Under the pieces are notes generated by a model. It had not been told where the DNA came from. It did no database searches and worked only from the letters and a program-made list of their open reading frames with translations. The position numbers and the translations under genes are program-made. From IMG/VR virus record IMGVR_UViG_3300009158_000019, positions 1 to 29,354 of that record: a stretch of 29,354 bases of DNA, one strand, 5' to 3'. The DNA is from a virus. Positions 1 through 6,262 of the stretch are shown one piece after another; within the stretch, counting starts at the first letter, position 1, and each line of letters opens with the position of its first letter.

Positions 1-23
1 AAGCATACAATATGTCGAATTAT
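1..23. repeat. Terminal redundancy, copy 1 (second copy at 29332-29354)
   Basis: The first 23 bases are identical to the last 23 bases of the window. Joining the two copies gives a 29,331-bp circle and restores one uninterrupted minus-strand reading frame, the tail fibre gene. This is the signature of a closed assembly of a circular or circularly permuted phage genome. It does not show where the packaged DNA ends lie. Confidence 0.95.
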
Positions 24-1701
24 CCGTATCAAGATAATGACTTGCATTGCCAAAGAATAATGAACCATTAATAAATGAATTGCCAACAGCGTGTAATTTA
101 TACGAAGGCGAAGCCGTTCCAATACCCAACCTTGCGTTGGTATTGTCCCAAAAAAAGTTAGCGTTATTCTGCGCTATCGTTGTTCCATTGCTGAATAGAA
201 CGCTTCCGCTTGTCAAGGCAGGTAGCGTGAATTTGCCGTTAAACGTAGTCCAATCCGCAGCACTCAAAGCTCCTCTGTTAGCTGCGCTTGCTGTTGGTAC
301 GTTTAGCGTTATTACAGGTGTGCTTGTTCCATTTGCAACAGTACTGCTTAAATCAGTTCCTGTTGCGCCTAAAGTCAACGCTGCTACGCTTGTAACTGTT
401 CCAACAGATAAGTTCCCTGCTCCGAGTAATGAGGTCGAATTAACTGTTTTGATATTAGTACCGCTAACGAGCGTTGCCTGTTTAGTGCTATCTAAATGCT
501 CAAGCGCATCGTCTGCATTCGTTCCTGTTACGGTTGAATCGTTTTGTACTTGAGAAGTCTTTAACTTGCTGTGCTGCCATTGAAAAGGTTGTGTTCCGAA
601 TGGAGTGCTAACGTAAATCCAAGTATCGTCAACAGCAGGCGCACCGCTTTGGAAGTCTACTCCATGAACTCTGTGTACTGTTGGATTAGGATAAGTGCCT
701 GTTAAATCCCCTCCCGCTGCTCCGTTTGGCGGAAGCGTTGTTGGAATCGTTGGCTTGTTAAGAATCTCACTTACTCCACTAACGCTGTTCCAATCAGAGT
801 TAACTTGTGCTGCAGGAATTGTAGGCTTATTCTTAATGAAGTCTAAGGCTACGTTGTTTGACTGATTCCAATCACTCTGAATCTGAGCAGCTGGTATAGT
901 AGGCAAGTTATCTAAATCATTGTAGCTATTGCTAAATGCAGTAGCACCTAAATCAGCAGTGTTAGCCTTTAGAGCTACATCAGTTTGCAGAGCTGCTATA
1001 TCAGCTACTATGCTAATAATAGTACCGCAATCAGGTAAGGTTTCACAAGTCAGCCCGATATTATCTACTATTGCATACCATCCTTTTATTCCTGCTCCAT
1101 CAGTACCATAGTAGTAACTGTTACCTGGTGATTCTTCATCATTCAATAAGCTAACAAATACACCATTCTGATCTAATGAATCAATAAACTGCAAAGCCCC
1201 CCACCCATCGGAAGGTGAATCTGTTGGTGTGTTATAGTTCCAACTTGCAGGAATAGAGCAAGCGCTCCAATCGTAATCTAAGCTTAGCTCAATAGTTCCT
1301 GTAACTCCTGTTAGCGTGTGAGTGTATTGCTCTACAAATGGCTCTGAGTTAACAGGGCGAGTGAGCACTACATCATCTCCAAACATGTGCCCTAAGTGAA
1401 TCTCATTAATAAGGTCCTGAAAGATAAGTGAGCAGTCGGTAATGCTCTCCGCTTGGTAGCCTGTTTTATCTTCTTTATCTCTTGGTAGATCAGAGATGAA
1501 TATCTCAAATGAGAATGCTCGAGTACCTGGTGAGTAGTTAATAGCCCGAGGCTTAACGTGCATCCATGGCCACTCTGCTTCCTTCTCTAAATCGGCTTGG
1601 CTAATCTCTCCATGCGTAAACCTTCTCAGCTGAAAGTGCCCTGCTGCGAATTGCCTAAACCTATCTACAATAACGTTATAAGTGTAATTGATTGTGCTCA
1701 T
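1..1701 (-). CDS. Tail fibre / receptor-binding protein, N-terminal 567 codons (continues at 29331-28810)
   Basis: This is the 5' part of a 740-residue protein that crosses the circle junction. It starts at ATG 1701, just after the chaperone frameshift stop, and has no stop before base 1. Residues 1-150 (start MSTINYTYNVIVDRF) look like a virion-attachment domain that in other Bacteroidota phages is often, as I recall, a separate small gene. Residues 190-210 hold a YYYGTDGAGIKGWYA motif. Residues 266-320 hold two imperfect repeats ending KPTIPAAQ followed by NSDWN-like residues. Residues 435-490 (GTVTSVA, then NRGALSAADWTTFNGK) are typical of Bacteroidota phage fibres. The likely role is host recognition at the tail tip. 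The fibre call is firm from composition and repeats; the receptor is unknown. Confidence 0.85.
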   Translation of the reverse strand, partial: MSTINYTYNVIVDRFRQFAAGHFQLRRFTHGEISQADLEKEAEWPWMHVKPRAINYSPGTRAFSFEIFISDLPRDKEDKTGYQAESITDCSLIFQDLINEIHLGHMFGDDVVLTRPVNSEPFVEQYTHTLTGVTGTIELSLDYDWSACSIPASWNYNTPTDSPSDGWGALQFIDSLDQNGVFVSLLNDEESPGNSYYYGTDGAGIKGWYAIVDNIGLTCETLPDCGTIISIVADIAALQTDVALKANTADLGATAFSNSYNDLDNLPTIPAAQIQSDWNQSNNVALDFIKNKPTIPAAQVNSDWNSVSGVSEILNKPTIPTTLPPNGAAGGDLTGTYPNPTVHRVHGVDFQSGAPAVDDTWIYVSTPFGTQPFQWQHSKLKTSQVQNDSTVTGTNADDALEHLDSTKQATLVSGTNIKTVNSTSLLGAGNLSVGTVTSVAALTLGATGTDLSSTVANGTSTPVITLNVPTASAANRGALSAADWTTFNGKFTLPALTSGSVLFSNGTTIAQNNANFFWDNTNARLGIGTASPSYKLHAVGNSFINGSLFFGNASHYLDTDNSTYCML

Positions 1702-1707
1702 ATCTTA

Positions 1708-1716
1708 TAGTGGAAA
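1708..1716 (-). promoter_or_regulatory. TTTCCACTA intergenic motif, site 1 (before the fibre gene)
   Basis: Minus-strand TTTCCACTA lies between the frameshift stop at 1717 and the fibre ATG at 1701. The same 9-mer occurs between genes before the scaffold and protease genes and, on the plus strand, in the candidate origin. Its function is unknown; see the findings. Confidence 0.4.
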
Positions 1717-1980
1717 TTAAGTAAGCTTTTGTTGTAGGCTGTTAGCGTAGTCCATCGCGTAGGTTAAATGGGTAAAGATGGTAGTAGCTCTTGTGTTAGT
1801 TATGGCATCGAACTTAGTTACGTCTCTTTCGCTCATCTCCTCTATCACATGCCACCACTGATACACGCTTGCTAATGTTTCACCTCTTCGGCTAACTGAG
1901 TTATCTCCCTCTTCAGCGTCTCCAGCTCCTTCTCTAAATATTCGGGTGTACTGTTCACTAAATCGTTTCTGAGTGTCGAA
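1717..1980 (-). CDS. -1 frame extension of the tail-chaperone-like gene
   Basis: Shifting -1 at the T9 run opens 87 codons that end at TAA 1719-1717. This fills the otherwise empty 170 bases before the fibre gene. The later part (YQWWHVIEEMSERDVTKFDA, then a segment containing THLTYAMDYA) looks like real protein. As I recall, it resembles the C-terminal half of longer tail-locus homologues with a W-rich, 'D-TK-D' segment. The fused product would be about 246 residues. Alternatives are a separate 39-residue ORF from ATG 1836, or a one-base assembly error in the homopolymer. The frame being open is seen directly; the mechanism is inferred. Confidence 0.6.
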   Translation of the reverse strand, partial: FDTQKRFSEQYTRIFREGAGDAEEGDNSVSRRGETLASVYQWWHVIEEMSERDVTKFDAITNTRATTIFTHLTYAMDYANSLQQKLT

Positions 1981-2456
1981 AAAAAAAGCAGCGCAGCATT
2001 CACATTGGCTAAGTTTAGCTTCCTCATCTGAGGCACATACTTAAGATGCACATCACTATCATACTCCTCTATCTTGTACTGCAGATTAATCTCAGCTGTT
2101 ACCGGTCTATAGAGAATGCACATGAGCTCGGGTAGCTGATGGGGAAAGTTCTTGCTGAACTCAGATAGATCTAACCACTCTCCAAAGGTCATGCTCTTAA
2201 GATTAGGATGAAAGCCGAACTTCACACCATCAATATCTATGAACTGCTTAAATACCTTCTCATCTTGGCGCAGGCCATTAGAGTAAGATGCCACTATCTT
2301 TTCCACAGTAGCCATGTCTATCTTCCTGATGTCATCGCGCTTTAATCCTGTTATTGCCGAAATTTGGCTGATACTATCAGTTCCGGCATTAAGGAAATCT
2401 ACATAGGTGCCTAATGTCTGATCACTGTACTTAGTGCTTATTATTTTTTCACTCAT
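1872..2456 (-). CDS. Tail assembly chaperone-like protein (zero-frame product)
   Basis: The zero-frame product is 194 residues from ATG 2456. The in-frame upstream codon at 2462 is TTG, so I prefer the ATG. The layout fits a family common in Bacteroidota siphophage tail loci: an N-terminal helical part (QISAITGLKRDDIRKIDMAT), a central MTFGEWLDLSEF segment, and a C-terminal helical end (PEYLEKELETLKREI). A T9 run at 1979-1987 and an overlapping open -1 frame suggest a gpG/gpGT-type arrangement. In such pairs both products act on the tape measure during tail assembly. The gene overlaps the upstream one by 8 bp. The chaperone assignment rests on the frameshift architecture and tail-locus position, not on a diagnostic motif. 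Confidence 0.6.
   Translation of the reverse strand: MSEKIISTKYSDQTLGTYVDFLNAGTDSISQISAITGLKRDDIRKIDMATVEKIVASYSNGLRQDEKVFKQFIDIDGVKFGFHPNLKSMTFGEWLDLSEFSKNFPHQLPELMCILYRPVTAEINLQYKIEEYDSDVHLKYVPQMRKLNLANVNAALLFFSTLRNDLVNSTPEYLEKELETLKREITQLAEEVKH
1979..1987 (-). other. T9 slippery run, candidate -1 frameshift site
   Basis: Nine consecutive T on the minus strand encode the Leu-Phe-Phe part of an ALLFFST segment. The run allows tandem re-pairing after a -1 slip. Both frames are open from here to the zero-frame stop at 1872. It is also the kind of homopolymer where assemblies gain or lose a base. Confidence 0.55.
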
Positions 2457-2631
2457 AATCAAATCTTAATCTACCTGCTTTCTTTAATTCTTCATACATT
2501 TCTATTTCTAAATCAGCTCTTTTATCCGCAGTTAATTCCTCAGGATTACTGAACATTATTGGAATCTCTTTATGAAAGTGAGCCATTATAGCTATAAACA
2601 TTTCTTCGTCTCGTTTGGTTATTTGACTCAT
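2449..2631 (-). CDS. Small hypothetical protein (60 aa)
   Basis: ATG-started ORF of 60 residues, acidic and predicted helical (ADKRADLEIEMYEELKKAG). It has no signal peptide or membrane segment. It sits 3 bp downstream of the small terminase gene, and its stop overlaps the start of the tail-chaperone-like gene by 8 bp, so it is probably co-translated with them. I do not recognise a family. Position suggests a late packaging or tail accessory role, but nothing in the sequence shows it. Confidence 0.65.
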   Translation of the reverse strand: MSQITKRDEEMFIAIMAHFHKEIPIMFSNPEELTADKRADLEIEMYEELKKAGRLRFDYE

Positions 2632-2634
2632 AGC

Positions 2635-3075
2635 TTAAATATTTGTGCCGTCTATTGTTATGTTAATGCTCTTTATCTCAGTGCTCAGCTCTTGTCTTTC
2701 AATGTACCCTCTCTGTTTACCTTGAGTCTTGAGGTAAAAGATAATGGCTGATGTGTTAGGTGCATCTTTAATAGTTACTATCTCACCATCGTGAGTTAAT
2801 GCTTGGCGCTCTGCTCCCTCCATAAGCTTCTTAAGCTGCGACTCTGCAAAGTCTAACGCTACATTCTTAAGCGAAGCTACAGCGGCACTATACTCAGCGT
2901 CATCTTTCAGCCACTCATAGTGAATAGTTCTGCTTAGGCCCATCTTCTCACATGCCTCACTTACATTGCCAAGCGAAGATGTAAGCGCCTGAATCATAGC
3001 ATCTTTTTTGATTGTTAACTTTTGCACAGGCTCTTCCGAGTTTGGCACTGTTTTACTTCCGAGTTTGGCACTCAT
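2635..3075 (-). CDS. terS: Terminase small subunit (DNA packaging)
   Basis: The 146-residue protein has a helix-turn-helix near residues 28-60 (SSLGNVSEACEKMGLSRTIHYEWL). A helical segment follows (DFAESQLKKLMEG), then PNTSAIIFYLKTQGKQRGY, which is the usual ending of the helical core in phage small terminases of this type. The family binds the packaging site and delivers DNA to the large subunit. Its start overlaps the preceding gene by 4 bp. It is separated from the large terminase (6709-8028) by about 3.6 kb and eight genes, which is unusual. The call rests on the HTH plus PNTSA-IFYLK signature. Confidence 0.8.
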   Translation of the reverse strand: MSAKLGSKTVPNSEEPVQKLTIKKDAMIQALTSSLGNVSEACEKMGLSRTIHYEWLKDDAEYSAAVASLKNVALDFAESQLKKLMEGAERQALTHDGEIVTIKDAPNTSAIIFYLKTQGKQRGYIERQELSTEIKSINITIDGTNI

Positions 3076-3425
3076 GCTAACTTATTCTTAAAGTGTGTTA
3101 TTAACTGCTCCATCTTCGAGTCATAGTATTTAGCAAAGGTAGTAAATCCCTCGTTATCAGCTTCATAAACTCTAAACATTGTGTTCCTTAATCTTTGAGA
3201 TGGTTTTTTAAGTGTATCTTCTAACTCTGATTTCAAGCTTTCTACTGCATCCAGCTCCTCACGTCTAAAGCTCTCATCCTTAAATGCAAGATAACCGAAC
3301 TGATTGGCTATTCCGAACAGTTCAGCTGCCTGAGATGGTGTAAGCTCATTGGTGCCAAAGGTAAGTTTAAGAGTCTTATCTTTTCGTGTGCCTACTGATT
3401 CGAGTTGAGCTGGTATTAATATCAT
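3072..3425 (-). CDS. Conserved phage protein of unknown function (117 aa)
   Basis: The sequence runs ILIPAQLESVGTRKDKTLKL, then LTPSQAAELFGIANQFGYLA, then KKPSQRLRN, ending KYYDSKMEQLITHFKNKLA. I recognise this order from uncharacterised proteins encoded just upstream of small terminases in Bacteroidota prophages and phages. It has no catalytic motif, signal peptide or membrane segment. It overlaps the next gene (terS) by 4 bp and the preceding gene by 4 bp. The conserved pairing suggests a packaging or DNA-metabolism partner, which is inference only. Confidence 0.75.
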   Translation of the reverse strand: MILIPAQLESVGTRKDKTLKLTFGTNELTPSQAAELFGIANQFGYLAFKDESFRREELDAVESLKSELEDTLKKPSQRLRNTMFRVYEADNEGFTTFAKYYDSKMEQLITHFKNKLA

Positions 3426-3658
3426 CTACAAAGCTCTTCTAAGTTAATACCATACTCTTCTAATGTTTCATCTAACAGCTTTTTCACCTCAAAATAGGCT
3501 TTATGCTGCTCTTCAGTCAATTCATCATACTTAAGCTGAGATAACAGCTGATTGTTAAACTCGTTTAGGCAGAGAGTTAAATCTAATGCTTTAGTACATC
3601 TAAGATGATGCGCTCTATCTTCAGGTGAGTCAAAATCAAATGTTATGTTACATTGCAT
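3422..3658 (-). CDS. Conserved small phage protein (78 aa)
   Basis: The 78-residue acidic protein has a beta-like N-terminus (MQCNITFDFDSPED) followed by a long helical part (LSQLKYDELTEEQHKAYFEV and KLLDETLEEYGINLEEL). This pattern is shared by small uncharacterised proteins in many unrelated tailed phages, where it usually lies in the DNA-metabolism region. It overlaps the next gene by 4 bp (ATGA type). Function unknown. Confidence 0.7.
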   Translation of the reverse strand: MQCNITFDFDSPEDRAHHLRCTKALDLTLCLNEFNNQLLSQLKYDELTEEQHKAYFEVKKLLDETLEEYGINLEELCR

Positions 3659-3698
3659 AATTCGGTTATTTGTATAATTGATTACTTATATTTAACAT

Positions 3699-3848
3699 TT
3701 ATGATCCACAATAAAGGCAGTCAGGATCCTCTCCTCCCTCTCCTTCATTTAGTATTCTTTGGCACTCCTTATCAATCTCTTTATCTGTAAATGTAGGATT
3801 AAACATTTTCACTTGAGCCCTCAAAAAGTTATACTTATTATCATTCAT
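3699..3848 (-). CDS. Small Cys-containing protein (49 aa)
   Basis: A 49-residue ORF from ATG 3848 to TAA 3699. It starts MNDNKYNFLRAQVKMFNP and ends with an acidic stretch and DPDCLYCGS, a CxxC motif that could bind metal. Its start overlaps the stop of the phosphatase gene by 8 bp, which supports real coupling. It occupies what would otherwise be a 180-bp gap. Family and function are unknown. Confidence 0.6.
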   Translation of the reverse strand: MNDNKYNFLRAQVKMFNPTFTDKEIDKECQRILNEGEGGEDPDCLYCGS

Positions 3849-4200
3849 AGCTCACTAATTTGCCCTCTGCAGTTGTTAGCTCATTTACTTTCTTAATCAC
3901 ATCAGGATTGTTATCATAGTGCTTATTGATGCCAAGCTGTTTAATCTTCATTACCTTGTTAGTATTAGATCCTGTAAAGTAAATCTTTCTCACTGATAAG
4001 CCAAGCTCTTTAGCTAAGTCTAATACCGGTCCTTTTCTTCCTTCACCCCTGGCAGTGATAATATAAACATCATAGCCCTCAGTTATCTTTCTTTTAATCA
4101 AAGATAGTCCTTGAGGATTAGTTAAAGTGCCATCATAATCAAAGCTAATCTTTTCTAAAGCTAAAAAGCTCCTTAATATTCTCTTATGTACATTATGCAT
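3841..4200 (-). CDS. HAD-superfamily phosphatase-like protein
   Basis: The 119-residue protein carries the HAD motifs in order. Motif I is FDYDGTLT with nucleophile D21 and acid/base D23. Motif II is the Thr of YIITARGEG. A Lys-containing region follows (NTNKVMKIKQLGI), and an acidic motif IV sits in HYDNNPDV. Phage proteins of this size act on nucleotide or polynucleotide phosphates in the cytoplasm. The cap domain is minimal. It is the first gene after the 480-bp non-coding region and overlaps the next gene by 8 bp. Superfamily membership is secure; the substrate is unknown. Confidence 0.85.
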   Translation of the reverse strand: MHNVHKRILRSFLALEKISFDYDGTLTNPQGLSLIKRKITEGYDVYIITARGEGRKGPVLDLAKELGLSVRKIYFTGSNTNKVMKIKQLGINKHYDNNPDVIKKVNELTTAEGKLVSYE

Positions 4201-4548
4201 ATTGCTATAGTTTAACTATTAGTGTAATTAGCTTAATGCTTTTAGCTATTAACTAATGCTTAGAGCTTAGATGCTGAGCTAAATGAGAGATAGAAGTATC
4301 CTTCACAGCTATTGCTAACTGTGTTGGGCTCTCATTCAAAATGACTGTTCTCATGCTTGTCGCTTGAGTGCTTCGCCATCATGTATTAGTGTCATCAGCA
4401 ATGTGCACTAACCTGGTATCTACCTTTTAGAGATATTGCCATCCCTAAGTAACCTGGAGCTTATACCTTAGCCATACTCCTGAGCTGTGTTACTATCCCG
4501 CAGTAGCTCAATTCATTCTTTACACTGCTGTTAAACGCTTCCCTCTGT
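4201..4548 (-). ncRNA. Candidate structured non-coding RNA or 5' leader
   Basis: No ORF longer than 33 codons fits this stretch. It holds a series of hairpins: 4304-4323 (CACAG/CTGTG), 4332-4344 (TCATT/AATGA), 4386-4411 (TTAGTG/CACTAA), 4427-4448 (8 bp), 4456-4480 (GGAG/CTCC) and 4481-4510 (TGAGCT/AGCTCA). In the 8-bp stem, and at the end of the 4386-4411 stem, the imperfect pair is U-G on the minus-strand RNA but A-C on the plus strand. That points to a minus-strand transcript. TAACCTGG occurs twice (4409-4416, 4450-4457). It could be the long 5' leader of the phosphatase operon or an independent RNA. I cannot match it to a named RNA class. Confidence 0.4.
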
Positions 4549-4593
4549 AAAAAATATAGCCCTAAGGATGCAGGGTGAGAACATCCAAAGGGC
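4549..4593 (-). terminator. Terminator-like hairpin with possible loop pseudoknot
   Basis: On the minus-strand RNA, GCCCT (4593-4589) pairs with AGGGC (4563-4559) and GGATG with CATCC, separated by a TT/TT internal loop. The apical loop has 11 bases. TATA and six T (4554-4549) follow the stem, as in an intrinsic terminator. The loop contains CACCCTG (4577-4571), which is exactly complementary to CAGGGTG upstream (4633-4627), allowing a 7-bp pseudoknot. It lies 88 bp past the stop of the 63-aa membrane protein gene. Confidence 0.6.
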
Positions 4594-4631
4594 GTATAAA
4601 ACCTTAAATCAAATCTACAGTAATACCACCC

Positions 4632-4660
4632 TGTAACAAATATATTTAATATGTGTTACA
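4632..4660. repeat. 7-bp inverted repeat TGTAACA / TGTTACA
   Basis: TGTAACA (4632-4638) and TGTTACA (4654-4660) are perfect inverted repeats with a very AT-rich 15-base centre. The centre includes a minus-strand TATATTTG (4644-4637) that fits a Bacteroidota -7 element, but no -33 element lies at the right spacing. It may be an operator or a hairpin in the leader of the structured region. Confidence 0.4.
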
Positions 4661-4680
4661 AATTCTACCAATGTTAAAAA

Positions 4681-4872
4681 CTATTTTGGCTGTTGAAAAC
4701 GTAACACTGTGATGTATATCCAAAAAGGCAGCCATACAAAGCCTGTAAAGATAACACCCATGTAAGCATACCAATGGAAGTTAGATAGGTGTCTCTGATG
4801 TCTGTAAATGTTTAGGCAGAGTATGCCAGTGTGCAGTAGGAAGCCTACTAAGTAGATAATTAAGATAGTCAT
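4681..4872 (-). CDS. Small membrane protein (63 aa)
   Basis: Two hydrophobic segments are visible: residues 1-22 (MTILIIYLVGFLLHTGILCL) and about residues 35-56 (WYAYMGVIFTGFVWLPFWIY), joined by a short polar RHQRHL loop. A two-span inner-membrane protein is likely. It starts with an ATGA overlap on the preceding zinc-binding-type gene and is followed by the terminator-like hairpin, so it ends its operon. It is far from the lysis cassette, which argues against a main holin. Function unknown. Confidence 0.65.
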   Translation of the reverse strand: MTILIIYLVGFLLHTGILCLNIYRHQRHLSNFHWYAYMGVIFTGFVWLPFWIYITVLRFQQPK

Positions 4873-5375
4873 AGTTTTTTACGTTTAGCTCTTCGTTTCT
4901 TTATTTGTATAGGTATTTGCTCAAGAGTGAGCAGTGCTTGAGCTTGTTCTAATTTATTAAGCTCCTCAGCTAACTGCTGCTCTACATCATCCACGTATTT
5001 CTTAGCGCATGGACCGCAGCTTGTGCCAGGGTAATCTAAGTTAGTGTATTTCTTTCTAAGCTCACCTACCACTTTCATATCTTGGCTCGTTACCTGATTC
5101 TTACGCTTTAAAGATTCGATAAAGGCCAGCATGTTCTCAATTACTAATCTATCATCTAAGATAGGCCATTTCTTAGCTGGGCAATCTTTGACTGCATACA
5201 TTGCCAAGTGATCTATAGGGCAGCCACATGGCTTAAATGTAACGCCATTAAGCTCAGTTGGTTTAGCGAATGGATTAATGGCATTGGTAGGAGGCCCACA
5301 CGTCTTATAGCGAGTGTTAAATACTTCGCAGTTATTGCAGATCTCAATTCTCGCAGCGTAGTTTTCTTTAGTCAT
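4869..5375 (-). CDS. Cysteine-rich, probably zinc-binding protein (168 aa)
   Basis: Cysteine pairs and singles run through the first half: ICNNC (C13, C16), KTCGPP, FKPCGCPI and DCPAKKW. A second cluster, SCGPCAKKY, follows near residue 120. The spacing suggests one or two zinc-binding knuckles. The C-terminus is a coiled-coil-like helix ending in a strongly basic tail (KKRRAKRKKL). I recall similar Cys-patterned proteins in Bacteroidota phages, without known function. It sits after the sigma-like gene with an ATGA overlap, so it is co-expressed with it. A nucleic-acid-binding role fits the basic tail but is inference. Confidence 0.7.
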   Translation of the reverse strand: MTKENYAARIEICNNCEVFNTRYKTCGPPTNAINPFAKPTELNGVTFKPCGCPIDHLAMYAVKDCPAKKWPILDDRLVIENMLAFIESLKRKNQVTSQDMKVVGELRKKYTNLDYPGTSCGPCAKKYVDDVEQQLAEELNKLEQAQALLTLEQIPIQIKKRRAKRKKL

Positions 5376-5872
5376 ATTTGTAACGAATTTCTTAGTGTTA
5401 CTTTAGCTTTCTTAATTGTACGGTAAAGATAGTTCAAAGGTATGCCAGTCTCTTTAGCTAACTCTTGATAGCTAAAATCGTCAAGCGCATAAAGAAAGAA
5501 TAGCTCCCTTTCAAAGTATGGCAGCCTGCTGATAAAGATATCTAACTGCTCATTCTCAAGTCTCATTCCTACGCTCTTATTCACATCATCAATGATATCA
5601 TCTTTCAGATCGTTGCGTATCTTTTCGAATCTTAAACGAGTGTAGTTAAATGAGCTGTTACTGCAGCGTGCAGATAGTCTAATAGCATTGCTCACATAGT
5701 TATTGAGCTTTCCTCGGTTATGAATATCCTGCAATTTATCTTTATCACTTTCTAATATCTTCAGCAGCGTATCATGTAAAAGCTCATCAGCTAAATCTAA
5801 CCGGGTAACAGTTGCTGCTACTCTGCGCCATTCGGCATAGCATCGGTTAATTTCAGAGGTGTAGGTACTCAT
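5372..5872 (-). CDS. Sigma-70-family (ECF-like) transcription factor
   Basis: The 166-residue protein has the two-domain layout of small sigma factors. An N-terminal region-2-like helix set includes ADELLHDTLLKIL and NNYVSNAIR. A C-terminal region 4 covers residues 114-166 (LPYFERELFFLYALDDFSYQ, then ELAKETGIPLNYLYRTIKKA). The region-4 helix-turn-helix is clear; region 2 is weaker than in bacterial ECF factors. Such genes are frequent in Bacteroidota phages and are thought to redirect host RNA polymerase to phage promoters. It overlaps the nuclease gene by 20 bp and the next gene by 4 bp. The recurring TTTCCACTA motif is a possible, untested, target. Confidence 0.8.
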   Translation of the reverse strand: MSTYTSEINRCYAEWRRVAATVTRLDLADELLHDTLLKILESDKDKLQDIHNRGKLNNYVSNAIRLSARCSNSSFNYTRLRFEKIRNDLKDDIIDDVNKSVGMRLENEQLDIFISRLPYFERELFFLYALDDFSYQELAKETGIPLNYLYRTIKKAKVTLRNSLQI

Positions 5873-6200
5873 CTATAATTACTTTGGCCTCATCAAAACC
5901 TTTACAAATAGCGCAGACATATCCTCTCTCAGTTAGCTTCTTATGCCATTCTTTCTGATGTAAGCTTACTACTCCTCCCTTCTCTCGCTTCATCTCAATA
6001 GCTAAGCCATGGAAGGCATCACGAGGCTCATAGATAAAGATATCAGGAAAGCCCTTGACGTAGCCAGTGCGCTTCATCATTACAGCCTGTCTCATAGAAG
6101 TTCTTACCCCTCCTGCAGATGCACAGTAAAGAGTGCCAGGATACTGAGCATTAACATAGTTAATAACAGCCTCTTGGATTAGCGCCTCTTCGTTCTTCAT
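5853..6200 (-). CDS. VRR-NUC domain nuclease
   Basis: The 115-residue protein is a stand-alone VRR-NUC fold of the PD-(D/E)xK superfamily. It has AGGVRTSMRQAV near residues 29-40, GFPDIFIY with D53, then IEMK with E69 and K71, and LHQKEWHKKLTERGYVCAIC. All catalytic residues are present. Phage members are proposed to cut branched or structured DNA during replication or packaging. It is the first gene downstream of the candidate origin region and overlaps the sigma-like gene by 20 bp. Confidence 0.9.
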   Translation of the reverse strand: MKNEEALIQEAVINYVNAQYPGTLYCASAGGVRTSMRQAVMMKRTGYVKGFPDIFIYEPRDAFHGLAIEMKREKGGVVSLHQKEWHKKLTERGYVCAICKGFDEAKVIIDEYLHL

Positions 6201-6241
6201 GTGCTCAAAATTAGACTATTAACTTATCTGCTTTCAACATC

Positions 6242-6262
6242 TTATTCACATACTTATTCACA
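6242..6262 (+). promoter_or_regulatory. Two tandem DnaA boxes (candidate origin element)
   Basis: TTATTCACA occurs at 6242-6250 and again at 6254-6262, same orientation, 3 bp apart. Both match the DnaA box TTATNCACA exactly. They lie in a gene-free region of a phage that also encodes a DnaA domain IV protein (11207-11695), so binding by that protein or by host DnaA is plausible. Confidence 0.65.

Noticed and set aside
47-553. Plus-strand ORF of 168 codons
   Set aside because: It is antisense to the continuous fibre gene, whose minus-strand frame has recognisable fibre motifs throughout. The plus frame has low-complexity, shadow-like composition.
4253-4354. Minus-strand ORF of 33 codons (MRTVILNESPTQLAIAVKDT...) inside the structured region
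   Set aside because: It spans several hairpins and has no coupled neighbour. Its sequence is protein-like enough to merit a homology check but not a call.
4201-4680. tRNA or tmRNA in the non-coding stretch
   Set aside because: No 7-bp acceptor stem with a GTTCRA T-loop or CCA-type end was found on either strand.
5577-5585. Third TTATTCACA box
   Set aside because: It is inside the sigma-like coding sequence and isolated; one such match is expected by chance in AT-rich DNA of this length.
6206-6213. TAATTTTG as -7 element for the VRR-NUC gene
   Set aside because: The match would place the transcript start at or inside the ATG, and the only upstream TTG is 22 bases away; too weak to call.
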